DNA of 8,790 nt, from contig JAGGTZ010000207.1 of the NCBI GenBank assembly GCA_021158805.1, forward strand, positions 1 to 8,790. The letters run 5' to 3'. The stretch comes from Thermoproteota archaeon. GTDB taxonomy: Archaea; Korarchaeota; Korarchaeia; Korarchaeales; Korarchaeaceae. Positions within the stretch are counted from its first letter, which is position 1. Every line of letters starts with the position of its first letter. The notes below the pieces were generated by a model. It saw only the letters and a list, made by a program, of their open reading frames with translations. It was not told where the DNA came from and did no database searches. The translations under genes were made by a program, and so were the position numbers. Shown piece after piece: positions 1 through 6,187 of this stretch.

Positions 1-480
1 GAGCTGGCATGGGAGCTATTCGATAGTGGGAGGGTTGAACTCTTTAGAAGGTTAGCTGAGAAGTACAAGATTCCAAGCAGGTTCTTTGCCTCAGTTTTAG
101 TTTCCTTATTGAAGTCCCTTAGGAGAGAGGGTATTCCTGTCGAGAACATTACCTCCAATCATTTTGAGGAGGTGGCTAGGTATCTAAGTGAGGGTAAGCT
201 CGCTAAAGAAGCTGTTCCTGAGGCCCTAGCTGGGATTGCAACTGGAAAGTATAGTAGCGTAGAGGAATTCGTAAGGGAACATTCCCTTTCCTTAGACCAG
301 TTAGATAATATCATAGAGGAAGCTCTATCTAAACTATCTGATAAGATAGCTGACAGAGGTATGGGGGCATACGGTATGGTCATGGGAGAAGTCATGAAAA
401 TAGTGAGAGGGAAGATAGATGGCTCTATAGTGAGCAAGAGAGTCAAGGAGAAGCTAGAAGAATTCATCCAACGTAGCTGA
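1..480 (+). CDS. gatE: Glutamyl-tRNA(Gln) amidotransferase subunit E, C-terminal part (5' end outside window)
   Basis: The reading frame is open from base 1 and gives the last 159 residues of the protein. GatE is the archaea-specific GatB-like subunit of the GatDE amidotransferase, which converts Glu-tRNA(Gln) to Gln-tRNA(Gln) in the cytoplasm. The visible part matches the helical linker plus the YqeY-like tail domain that contacts the tRNA: a helical stretch to about residue 70, then a segment around residues 118-133 (DRGMGAYGMVMGEVMK) and a lysine-rich end. The tail-domain hallmark of this family is a G-x-x-MG-x-VMK pattern, seen here as GMVMGEVMK. The kinase-like catalytic N-terminal domains are outside the window. 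The last 27 bp overlap the 3' end of polB on the other strand, with no terminator or spacer between them. Identification is by recognised family pattern only; a GatB tail is the alternative. Confidence 0.86.
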   Translation, partial: ELAWELFDSGRVELFRRLAEKYKIPSRFFASVLVSLLKSLRREGIPVENITSNHFEEVARYLSEGKLAKEAVPEALAGIATGKYSSVEEFVREHSLSLDQLDNIIEEALSKLSDKIADRGMGAYGMVMGEVMKIVRGKIDGSIVSKRVKEKLEEFIQRS

Positions 481-2946
481 CTTCTTCCCCCTCATTATTT
501 CATTAAAGTCCATATCTAGGGAGTCAAGAATCTGCTCGAATGTGCTTCTCATTATTTCTATATACTTCTCCCTATCTATAGATCCCTTACTGGCTAGCTC
601 GAGAGGCATTACGCCCTCTCTTCCTCTCACCTTCACGAACCTTATGACTTGGCCGGGGACTATCCTTTTACCCATTCCTTGAAGCATCCTCGCGACTTTA
701 ACATGTTGCGGCGTGGTCTTCTTGTAGTGATCTAGATCTTTAGAAAGCATTGTTCTAAATGCAAGTTCCTCTAGATCAAAATTTCCTTCTTCTAGCCTCT
801 TGACGTATGATCTTATTGTGTCAGCTATCCTTTCCTTTGCTTGTTCAAAATCACCTGGCCCTTTTACCTCCTTCAGGATCTCGATAACTTCATTGAAGGC
901 TCTCTTCACAAAATCCGGTATGTTCCTTTTCTTTCCTAGTAGCCCCTTGACATCCACGACTCCATCAGTAGTCACGCCTAGGTAGTTCTTTTTGAGTTTT
1001 GAGAGAACGACGTACCTATACCACTTATCGAGTTCTAAGTCTATACCTAATTTGGACTCTACAGTCCTCTCTAGTTCCTCTATATCGCTTTTAGAGGCAC
1101 CTTTTATGAACAAGGAGTCCGTATCTCCATAAATTACTTGGAGTCCCATCCTCCTAGCCTCTTCTATGGACATCATGATTGCCTTCCTTCCTAAGGCCGT
1201 TATCATCTCAGCAGCAGGAGGCGAGTATAGAGGGAAGTTTTCGTATCCGAAAACCCCGTATGAAGCGTTTAAGAATACTTTCAGGCTTCTCTGTACAGCA
1301 TCATACCACTCCCTCTTCTCTTTATCTTTTTCCTCCTTCGCCATCCTCTTATATCTCAGGACTCTGACGTCCCTTAAGGCCTGTATCAAGTAGGGGACTA
1401 TCCCTATTCCTTTCTTGCATAGCCAGTGAGGAAGCTCTTCTACAGGTCTATTGACCTTACAATCCTCATGGGGACAATTAATTGTCTCAAAGCTCACCTT
1501 CCACCTACCTATTATGGAGGGATATAGGCTGGCGAAATCTATCACTGCGACATTAAAGTGAACTCCTGGGACTGGATTGAGGACTATTGCTCCCATATAT
1601 TTCTTCCCCTTAATCACAGCTTGCGAGAACGTCCTTTCACCTCTAACTCTTTTTATCTCTTCTTGATCAGGAATGAGCCAGTTTCTCTGCCTATATTCGT
1701 AAAATATCATATTTTTTATCCAACTGGATACGCCCTGCCTTGATACTTCCTCCAATGACATCTTACTTATCCTTGAGAGGAGGAAGAGGAGTCTGATCAA
1801 TTCTCCAGATCCTATATTCCCGAGCTTATGTGTTAAGATAGCGTCTTGAAGACAGTATTCCGCTAATTCAGTCACATCAACTTCATAGAAGTCCCTTGTC
1901 CCGAGTTCTATCTTTCTCTCCCCAAGCAGGGCCTCAGCAACCTCGTCGAGTGTATACCCAAGGTATTTGTTGCTAAAGACATAAACTTGAATTGATTTGT
2001 TACTGAATAGCTTGTATAAGTCAACATGTATTCCAGTATCTAATAGTGCCCTGTCCCTCTCAAGCCTTATCGGCTTGTCCTTTACACCTAGCTCCCTAGC
2101 TCTCCTCGCCAAATACGGCATATCAAAATTATCCCCGTTGTAAGTAAACACTAGAGGATATTCAGATATTTTATCTAAGACGCTTCTGATCAATCTGCCC
2201 TCATTTTCATAGGATATGAGTTCAGCTCCATTCTGGAGCCTTTTGGGCAGGGATTTTCCCCTGCTAAGCACATGTACCTCCTTATTTCCCTCACTGTCGA
2301 CGAGAGCTACTGCTGCCACAGGCCTTCTTGGATCTGATGGATCTGGTATCTGATCGAGGGAAGAGAGGACCTCTATATCGACAGCAACGTTTCTCAATTG
2401 AGGAGCTGGTTCATCAAACAGAGGTATAAGAGAGGAGAAAATTTCACCTAACTTGGGATCTTCTCTTTGAAATTCCTCTGGGATGTGTTTCTCTACTGTT
2501 GTTAGAGGGGTAACATCTCCGTTCTCATGTACATTATAAACACACCCCGGTACAAGTTTTCTATCGTAAACATAGCAGTCATAGTATTTTATCTTGGCCT
2601 CCCAGACGTTGAAGCCCAATTTCACAAGCTCTTCTCTTATATTTCGAGGAGAACCCCCTATTGCCAATGGGTCCTTTGCCTCTACCTTGGTGAGAACAAC
2701 TTTCTCATCCTTCAGCACGTCATACTTCTCGACAGTCGATGTGCTATAGATTCTAGCCGTCAGGTTAGGAGACAATATGTTCATAATGTCATCAGGAGGC
2801 GCATTAGTAAGCAGGTATGGCCTATGGCCTGTATTATCCTTAATAAGGAAGACTTCGCCTTTCTCTGGGTCATAGAATTTTAGGATGGCCGATCTCTCCT
2901 CCCCAGAGTAAAAGACAGAGAGTAGTATTCCTCTTCTAGCAGACAT
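454..2946 (-). CDS. polB: B-family DNA polymerase with 3'-5' proofreading exonuclease, complete
   Basis: Replicative or repair DNA polymerase of 830 residues, slightly longer than the usual 770-800. Exonuclease motifs are intact: Exo I AVDIEV (D190, E192), Exo II TYNGDNFD (268-275) and Exo III YCLQD (Y364, D368). Polymerase motifs are also intact: motif A DFASLYPSII (D470), motif B KVFLNASYG (556-564) and motif C YGDTDS (D608, D610). No intein interrupts these motifs, a common insertion site in archaeal polymerases. A Cys/His cluster (C491, H493, C496, H507, C510) follows motif A. The protein ends in SATLDEFF, a PIP-box-like tail for binding the sliding clamp, and this tail is encoded within the overlap with gatE. 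The ATG at 2944-2946 is preceded by a TATA-like element centred about 27 bp upstream and by no Shine-Dalgarno sequence, which suggests a leaderless transcript. Which archaeal PolB paralogue (B1 or B3 type) it is cannot be settled here. Confidence 0.97.
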   Translation of the reverse strand: MSARRGILLSVFYSGEERSAILKFYDPEKGEVFLIKDNTGHRPYLLTNAPPDDIMNILSPNLTARIYSTSTVEKYDVLKDEKVVLTKVEAKDPLAIGGSPRNIREELVKLGFNVWEAKIKYYDCYVYDRKLVPGCVYNVHENGDVTPLTTVEKHIPEEFQREDPKLGEIFSSLIPLFDEPAPQLRNVAVDIEVLSSLDQIPDPSDPRRPVAAVALVDSEGNKEVHVLSRGKSLPKRLQNGAELISYENEGRLIRSVLDKISEYPLVFTYNGDNFDMPYLARRARELGVKDKPIRLERDRALLDTGIHVDLYKLFSNKSIQVYVFSNKYLGYTLDEVAEALLGERKIELGTRDFYEVDVTELAEYCLQDAILTHKLGNIGSGELIRLLFLLSRISKMSLEEVSRQGVSSWIKNMIFYEYRQRNWLIPDQEEIKRVRGERTFSQAVIKGKKYMGAIVLNPVPGVHFNVAVIDFASLYPSIIGRWKVSFETINCPHEDCKVNRPVEELPHWLCKKGIGIVPYLIQALRDVRVLRYKRMAKEEKDKEKREWYDAVQRSLKVFLNASYGVFGYENFPLYSPPAAEMITALGRKAIMMSIEEARRMGLQVIYGDTDSLFIKGASKSDIEELERTVESKLGIDLELDKWYRYVVLSKLKKNYLGVTTDGVVDVKGLLGKKRNIPDFVKRAFNEVIEILKEVKGPGDFEQAKERIADTIRSYVKRLEEGNFDLEELAFRTMLSKDLDHYKKTTPQHVKVARMLQGMGKRIVPGQVIRFVKVRGREGVMPLELASKGSIDREKYIEIMRSTFEQILDSLDMDFNEIMRGKKSATLDEFF

Positions 2947-2967
2947 CTTCGACTAATCTAGAGGACC

Positions 2968-2979
2968 ATTTAAATAAAG
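2968..2979. promoter_or_regulatory. TATA-like element shared by divergent polB and the secreted-protein gene
   Basis: ATTTAAATAAAG lies in the 66-bp gap. Read on the minus strand (TATTTAAA) its centre is about 27 bp from the polB ATG, so transcription would begin at or near the start codon. Read on the plus strand (TTTAAATA) its centre is about 26-28 bp from bases 2998-3000, giving a leader of roughly 13 nt for the gene at 3013. The core TTTAAA is its own reverse complement, so one box could position TBP for both directions. The spacing follows known archaeal promoter geometry; use in both directions is inferred. Confidence 0.55.
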
Positions 2980-2984
2980 GATAT

Positions 2985-2996
2985 TCACCAAGGTGA
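2985..2996. promoter_or_regulatory. Short inverted repeat near the start of the secreted-protein transcript
   Basis: TCACC-AA-GGTGA is a perfect 5-bp inverted repeat with a 2-bp centre. Its right half forms most of AGGTGAT (2991-2997), a strong Shine-Dalgarno-like sequence. It could be an operator just downstream of the TATA element or simply a by-product of the ribosome-binding sequence; nothing distinguishes these from sequence alone. Confidence 0.25.
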
Positions 2997-3012
2997 TTGA
3001 ATGGTGTAGCCC

Positions 3013-3981
3013 ATGAGAAAGACCCTAATTGTGATCTTAGCAGCAGTAATGCTCTTTATCCAGGTATTTCAAGCACAATCCGTAAGGCCCTTACCGCAGA
3101 TAACAATAAAGGTGCACGAGGATCTATCTGTTACCCTAAAGGCCAATGTCTTCAGGGTTATCCATGCGCCAGAGACCCTTTACTTCTCAAATACCTTAAG
3201 AGCGCCTATTCTGAGTTGGATACGTTATAAGGGGAATTTAACAGCTAACCTAACTCAAAACGGCCTAATAGGCGTCTATACGATGTTAGCTATACCAAGA
3301 CCAGGCGATCCTGCTAGAAGGGCTAGTTTCTTCCCAGTAGCAGCCTCTAAGGGCCAATTTGACAATACCACAGTCCACACAATGATGAGCTTCTTTTATG
3401 GTAAGAGCTATCTTCTGCTATTCGGCCTTAGGTGGGAATTTGTAAACGCAACATATGCAGTAGCGCCCCGCGTGAACTTTACAGGGGTAAGTTCGATAGC
3501 CTCCGTGTCCTCAAGGAATCCAAAGATTAAGTACATTCATATGTCCTTCGACACAGAGACTCAAGAGGCCACCAAAGCCCTAATAGTTAATTACAATCTC
3601 ACGGTAGAAAGTCTGCCTTTAGAGCTAAAGAAGAGCCCTCAGGGATACTACTTCCTCGACTTGACCCCTATAACAGTCACCCTTCCGGATGACATAGCTG
3701 CTAACCTATGGGTAAACTTCACAGATCCTAAAATAGGTATATTAGGAGGTACACCGCCGCCAAAGGTAGTTTTATGGAATAGTGCTCTCTGGGAGTTTGT
3801 ACCTCAACTTCAAGAGGGAGGAAAATCCCTCATAGTGATCATTGAGAGGACAGAGCCTAGCTTTCCAGCATCACTCGTCATGATAGCCGCAATCCCTCCA
3901 ATAGTAGTAGGGGCCTATCTCTTCTGGAGGATTAAGCTAGAAGGAAGAAAAAAGAGAAAAGAGGGTAAATCTACAGGATAA
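3013..3981 (+). CDS. Unrecognised secreted protein with signal peptide and C-terminal membrane anchor
   Basis: I do not recognise the family. The 322-residue protein starts MRKTLIVILAAVMLF, a classical signal peptide (positive N-terminus, hydrophobic core to about residue 18, likely cleavage near AQS at 21-23). A long extracellular region of about 265 residues looks beta-rich and carries seven N-glycosylation sequons, all N-x-T (N75, N79, N118, N145, N155, N195, N235). A single membrane helix spans about residues 286-305, followed by a very basic tail (KLEGRKKRKEGK) that would stay inside. The topology is type I: outside domain, one anchor. It has no recognisable catalytic motif or cysteine pair. 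Start: ATG 3013 has a weak GGTG 6 nt upstream; ATG 3001 in the same frame is blocked by TAG after one more codon. It converges on the phosphatase gene with an 11-bp overlap. A surface binding or S-layer-associated role is possible but unproven. Confidence 0.85.
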   Translation: MRKTLIVILAAVMLFIQVFQAQSVRPLPQITIKVHEDLSVTLKANVFRVIHAPETLYFSNTLRAPILSWIRYKGNLTANLTQNGLIGVYTMLAIPRPGDPARRASFFPVAASKGQFDNTTVHTMMSFFYGKSYLLLFGLRWEFVNATYAVAPRVNFTGVSSIASVSSRNPKIKYIHMSFDTETQEATKALIVNYNLTVESLPLELKKSPQGYYFLDLTPITVTLPDDIAANLWVNFTDPKIGILGGTPPPKVVLWNSALWEFVPQLQEGGKSLIVIIERTEPSFPASLVMIAAIPPIVVGAYLFWRIKLEGRKKRKEGKSTG

Positions 3982-4675
3982 ACCTTCTAACAATTTTTAG
4001 GGCGATTGCTAGGCTATATCCATAGCCAGGACCGCCAGCAACTATATCAGCACTCCTTCTAACTTCTTCTGGTGCGTTAGGCAGAGATATTGATATTCCT
4101 GCTATTGAGAACATGTCTAGATCATTATAGGAATCTCCAATAACAGCGGTTTCCTTGTAATCTATACCCATTCTATCACAGAGCATCTTAAGCCCTTTCC
4201 CTTTGTTGATGCCCGAAGGCATTATATGAACTGCATAGCCGCTAGATGTAATGTTGACACTTAATTTTCTCCTTGATAATTCCTCAGCTAGGAATTTCTG
4301 CTCATCGGGACCTATTCTTAACGCAATATCGACTAGTCTGAACCTAGAGTCCTCTGAGAGGTATCTGTCATATCTTATTTCCTTCAGAAGTTTCATTACT
4401 TCCATCATTACCTCGCTGCTTTCCTCAGTGATGTACACCTCATTGTCCAGGTAAACAACGCCCCCATTCTCCGCGATCCCAGCAATTCTCTCACAAGGCC
4501 TCAGATATTTCGAGAGGGCATAGGCTATAGGGTATGGATTCCCAGTAACTAGAGCTATAGGAACGCTCTTTCCTAGTTGACGAAGGGCCTTAACTGCACC
4601 TAAGTGTATATATGGCTTCTCATGAGTTAGGGTACCATCTATATCGACAGCTACTAACTTGACGACCTTCAGCAT
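3971..4675 (-). CDS. pgp: HAD-superfamily phosphatase, probable archaeal phosphoglycolate phosphatase
   Basis: A 234-residue HAD hydrolase, near the usual 225-235 of the archaeal phosphoglycolate phosphatase family (Thermoplasma TA0175 type). Motif I is DIDGTLT (11-17) with nucleophile D11 and acid/base D13; motif II is the T44 of LVTGN; motif III is the K158 of GINKGKG; motif IV is GDSYND (180-185) with D181 and D185 for Mg2+. The region between motifs II and III is a type-C2 (IIB, Cof-like) cap, which sets substrate choice. The likely reaction is phosphoglycolate to glycolate plus phosphate in the cytoplasm. ATG 4675 is supported by a GGAGGTG ribosome site 10 nt upstream. Its 3' end overlaps the secreted-protein gene by 11 bp; it is divergent from rpl22. 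Related Cof-type sugar or mannosyl-phosphate phosphatases are the main alternative, since substrate cannot be read with certainty from the motifs. Confidence 0.85.
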   Translation of the reverse strand: MLKVVKLVAVDIDGTLTHEKPYIHLGAVKALRQLGKSVPIALVTGNPYPIAYALSKYLRPCERIAGIAENGGVVYLDNEVYITEESSEVMMEVMKLLKEIRYDRYLSEDSRFRLVDIALRIGPDEQKFLAEELSRRKLSVNITSSGYAVHIMPSGINKGKGLKMLCDRMGIDYKETAVIGDSYNDLDMFSIAGISISLPNAPEEVRRSADIVAGGPGYGYSLAIALKIVRRFIL

Positions 4676-4676
4676 G

Positions 4677-4685
4677 TTTTATAAA
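4677..4685 (+). promoter_or_regulatory. TATA box of the ribosomal protein cluster
   Basis: TTTTATAAA is the only strong AT-rich box before rpl22. Transcription about 25 bp downstream would begin near 4705-4708, just before the ribosome site GGGAGGT, leaving a leader of under 20 nt. The box sits directly beside the start codon of the divergent phosphatase gene (4673-4675), too close to serve that gene. Placement agrees with known archaeal promoter geometry; the start site is inferred. Confidence 0.6.
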
Positions 4686-4692
4686 CACCTCC
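4686..4692 (-). promoter_or_regulatory. Ribosome binding site of the phosphatase gene
   Basis: On the minus strand this reads GGAGGTG, a near-full match to the archaeal 16S 3' end, ending 10 nt before ATG 4675. It shows that this message has a leader, so its promoter must lie farther right, inside the gap or the first codons of rpl22. No convincing TATA box for it was found. Confidence 0.65.
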
Positions 4693-4708
4693 ACCTATGC
4701 CAATTGAA

Positions 4709-4715
4709 GGGAGGT
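4709..4715 (+). promoter_or_regulatory. Ribosome binding site that fixes the TTG start of rpl22
   Basis: GGGAGGT followed by 8 nt and TTG at 4724. It selects TTG over the next in-frame ATG (codon 17), and the peptide from TTG carries the WGYS sequence expected at the start of archaeal uL22. Confidence 0.75.
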
Positions 4716-4723
4716 AAAGAAGG

Positions 4724-5197
4724 TTGCCATCATGGGGATACTCATACAGCGCCAAAGGCGAGCGAGAGGCTATGGCCTCTGGAAGGGACTTAAGAGTCTC
4801 GTTTAAGGAAACAGTGGAGCTTCTTAGAGAGATTAGGGGCAAGAAACTGTCCGAGGCTTATCAGATTTTGGATGATGTAATCGCTCTGAAGAGGGCAGTA
4901 CCTTTTAAGAGATTCAAGAGGGGAATACCTCATAGAAAGGAACTTACGGGATGGAAAGCAGGCAGATATCCAGTTAAAGCCGCAAAGCTAGTTAAGAAAG
5001 TATTGAAGAGCGCTGAACATAACGCTATGAATAAAGATTTAGATCCTGAGAACCTTTACATTAAGCATGCTGCAGCCCAAGTAGGAAGTAAGCTGAAGAG
5101 AATATTCCCAAGAGCATATGGTAGGGCTACCCCCAAATATGAGCAATTAGTTCATGTTGAGATAGTTCTGGAGGAAAGGGAGGTTGAGGAAGAATGA
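4724..5197 (+). CDS. rpl22: Large-subunit ribosomal protein uL22, archaeal type
   Basis: A 157-residue basic protein matching archaeal uL22 in length and pattern: N-terminal WGYS, a helical core with RDLRVSFKET (21-30), and the long hairpin after residue 120 (GSKLKRIFPRAYGRATPKY) that in ribosome structures reaches into the peptide exit tunnel. It binds 23S rRNA early in large-subunit assembly. The start is TTG with a good ribosome site. It is the first gene of the cluster: the gene normally before it, rps19, is absent and the divergent phosphatase gene lies only 48 bp away, so rpl22 carries the promoter and leader of this unit. Its stop overlaps the ATG of rps3 (ATGA), typical of translational coupling. 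A short acidic end (EEREVEEE) follows the conserved domain. Confidence 0.96.
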   Translation: MPSWGYSYSAKGEREAMASGRDLRVSFKETVELLREIRGKKLSEAYQILDDVIALKRAVPFKRFKRGIPHRKELTGWKAGRYPVKAAKLVKKVLKSAEHNAMNKDLDPENLYIKHAAAQVGSKLKRIFPRAYGRATPKYEQLVHVEIVLEEREVEEE

Positions 5198-6003
5198 GTA
5201 GCGTGAAAACAGTTCCCACCTATAAGAAATTCATACATGAGGGGATAATTAGGTACTCCCTACATGAGCTTCTAGAAAGGATCACTGAAAAGGCTGGGTT
5301 TCATGGGGTTGATATATCTTCCACCCCGGTAAGGGATGTCATAACAGTCTATGTAGAGAGACCAGGGATCGTCATAGGTAGAGGCGGTAGAGCTTCCAAG
5401 AGAATCGGAGAAATGATAAAGGAAACCCTAGGTATAGCTAACCCTTATATACAAGCGAGGAAGGTTGAAGAACCATTTCTAAGTGCTAGAATTGTAGCGA
5501 GTTATATAGCCAGGAGGATAGCAAAGGGTGAGAGGCATAAGAGAGTTGCATTTTCTGCTCTAAGGAGAGTTATGATGGCTGGCGCTAAAGGAGTTGAGAT
5601 AAGGCTGTCAGGTAAGTTTGGGAGTCAGAGGGCCAGAGAAGAGAGATTCAGGGCTGGAGTTATATATAGATGTGGACAAAGTCAGGTAGAAAAAGTTGAT
5701 TATGCTGTAAAACATGTATTGATGCCTCAAGGAGTGATAGGAGTAAGGGTGAGGATAGTAAGGCCTGATGTCGAAAGCCCAGACTCTATAGTGATTAAAG
5801 AGGAGAAGATAGAGGAGATAAGGCAGAGGGTGAAAGAGGAGAAGGAGAAGCTAATAGAATCAGAGATTATGGAGGTTGAAGTCCCTGAAGAAATTTCTGA
5901 GGAGGTAGAATTAGTTTCATCAGAGGATGCTTCTCAGGAGAGTGAGGAAGAGCAGGTAGTCAAGAGCGAGGAGGTGAGTGAGGATGCCGTCCAAGAAAGT
6001 TGA
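5194..6003 (+). CDS. rps3: Small-subunit ribosomal protein uS3 with long acidic tail
   Basis: A 269-residue uS3. Residues about 15-95 form the KH domain with its GxxG loop at GRGG (62-65) in PGIVIGRGGRASKRIG; residues about 96-190 form the C-terminal uS3 domain (for example GVEIRLSGKFGSQRARE at 133-149). This protein lines the mRNA entry channel of the 30S subunit. From about residue 200 onward there is a roughly 70-residue tail, first charged and probably helical (EEKIEEIRQRVKEEKEKL), then low-complexity, rich in Glu, Ser and Val. The conserved domain alone would end near 195-205, so the tail is an extension, which varies in archaeal uS3. The start ATG 5194 overlaps the rpl22 stop and has GGGAGGT 9 nt upstream. 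The end of the tail coding region also contains the ribosome site and start of rpl29. Confidence 0.97.
   Translation: MSSVKTVPTYKKFIHEGIIRYSLHELLERITEKAGFHGVDISSTPVRDVITVYVERPGIVIGRGGRASKRIGEMIKETLGIANPYIQARKVEEPFLSARIVASYIARRIAKGERHKRVAFSALRRVMMAGAKGVEIRLSGKFGSQRAREERFRAGVIYRCGQSQVEKVDYAVKHVLMPQGVIGVRVRIVRPDVESPDSIVIKEEKIEEIRQRVKEEKEKLIESEIMEVEVPEEISEEVELVSSEDASQESEEEQVVKSEEVSEDAVQES
5971..5977 (+). promoter_or_regulatory. Ribosome binding site that selects ATG 5984 for rpl29
   Basis: GAGGTGA within the rps3 tail, 6 nt before ATG 5984. The in-frame GTG at 5978 directly touches this site and so is unlikely to be the start. Confidence 0.65.
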
Positions 6004-6187
6004 GGAACTAAGGGGCTCCACAGATGAGGAGCTAATAGAGAAACTTAGGGAGATAGAGAGAGAAATATTTCTCTTAGAAGCTAAGAGGCTGATGGGTGCC
6101 GCTGAAAAGGTACATCTGAGCAAAGCGTTGAGGAGGGAAAAAGCGAGGATACTCACTATACTAAGAGAGAGGGGGATAAAGCTATAG
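5984..6187 (+). CDS. rpl29: Large-subunit ribosomal protein uL29
   Basis: A 67-residue protein made of two predicted helices in hairpin form: VEELRGSTDEELIEKLREIE and then a basic helix KVHLSKALRREKARILTIL, ending ERGIKL. This is the usual size and pattern of uL29, which sits near the peptide exit tunnel on the 50S subunit next to uL23. I start it at ATG 5984 rather than GTG 5978 because of the ribosome-site spacing. It overlaps the last 20 bp of rps3 in another frame. At its end the stop TAG (6185-6187) overlaps ATA 6184-6186, the proposed start of the Rpp29 gene. Unlike many euryarchaea, no sui1/eIF1-type gene lies between rpl29 and the RNase P gene. Confidence 0.92.
   Translation: MPSKKVEELRGSTDEELIEKLREIEREIFLLEAKRLMGAAEKVHLSKALRREKARILTILRERGIKL

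Noticed and set aside
159..467. 102-codon minus-strand frame opposite gatE
   Set aside because: Ser/Leu-rich antisense shadow of a well-recognised gene; no ribosome site or family pattern.
2527..2883. 118-codon plus-strand frame opposite the polB N-terminus
   Set aside because: Lies wholly antisense to conserved polymerase coding sequence and resembles no family.
454..2946. Intein or inserted element in polB
   Set aside because: Motifs A, B and C are continuous and the total length leaves no room for an intein.
3991..4000. T5 run as a terminator for the secreted-protein transcript
   Set aside because: Only five T residues, inside the phosphatase coding end (Asn-Lys codons on the minus strand); too weak to call.
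5978..5983. GTG 5978 as the rpl29 start
   Set aside because: It touches the ribosome site directly; ATG 5984 has proper spacing and begins the expected protein.
6160..6187. Programmed -1 frameshift on the GGGGG run making a uL29-Rpp29 fusion
   Set aside because: Possible in principle, but both proteins are normally separate and the ATA/TAG overlap explains the arrangement more simply; kept only as an alternative.
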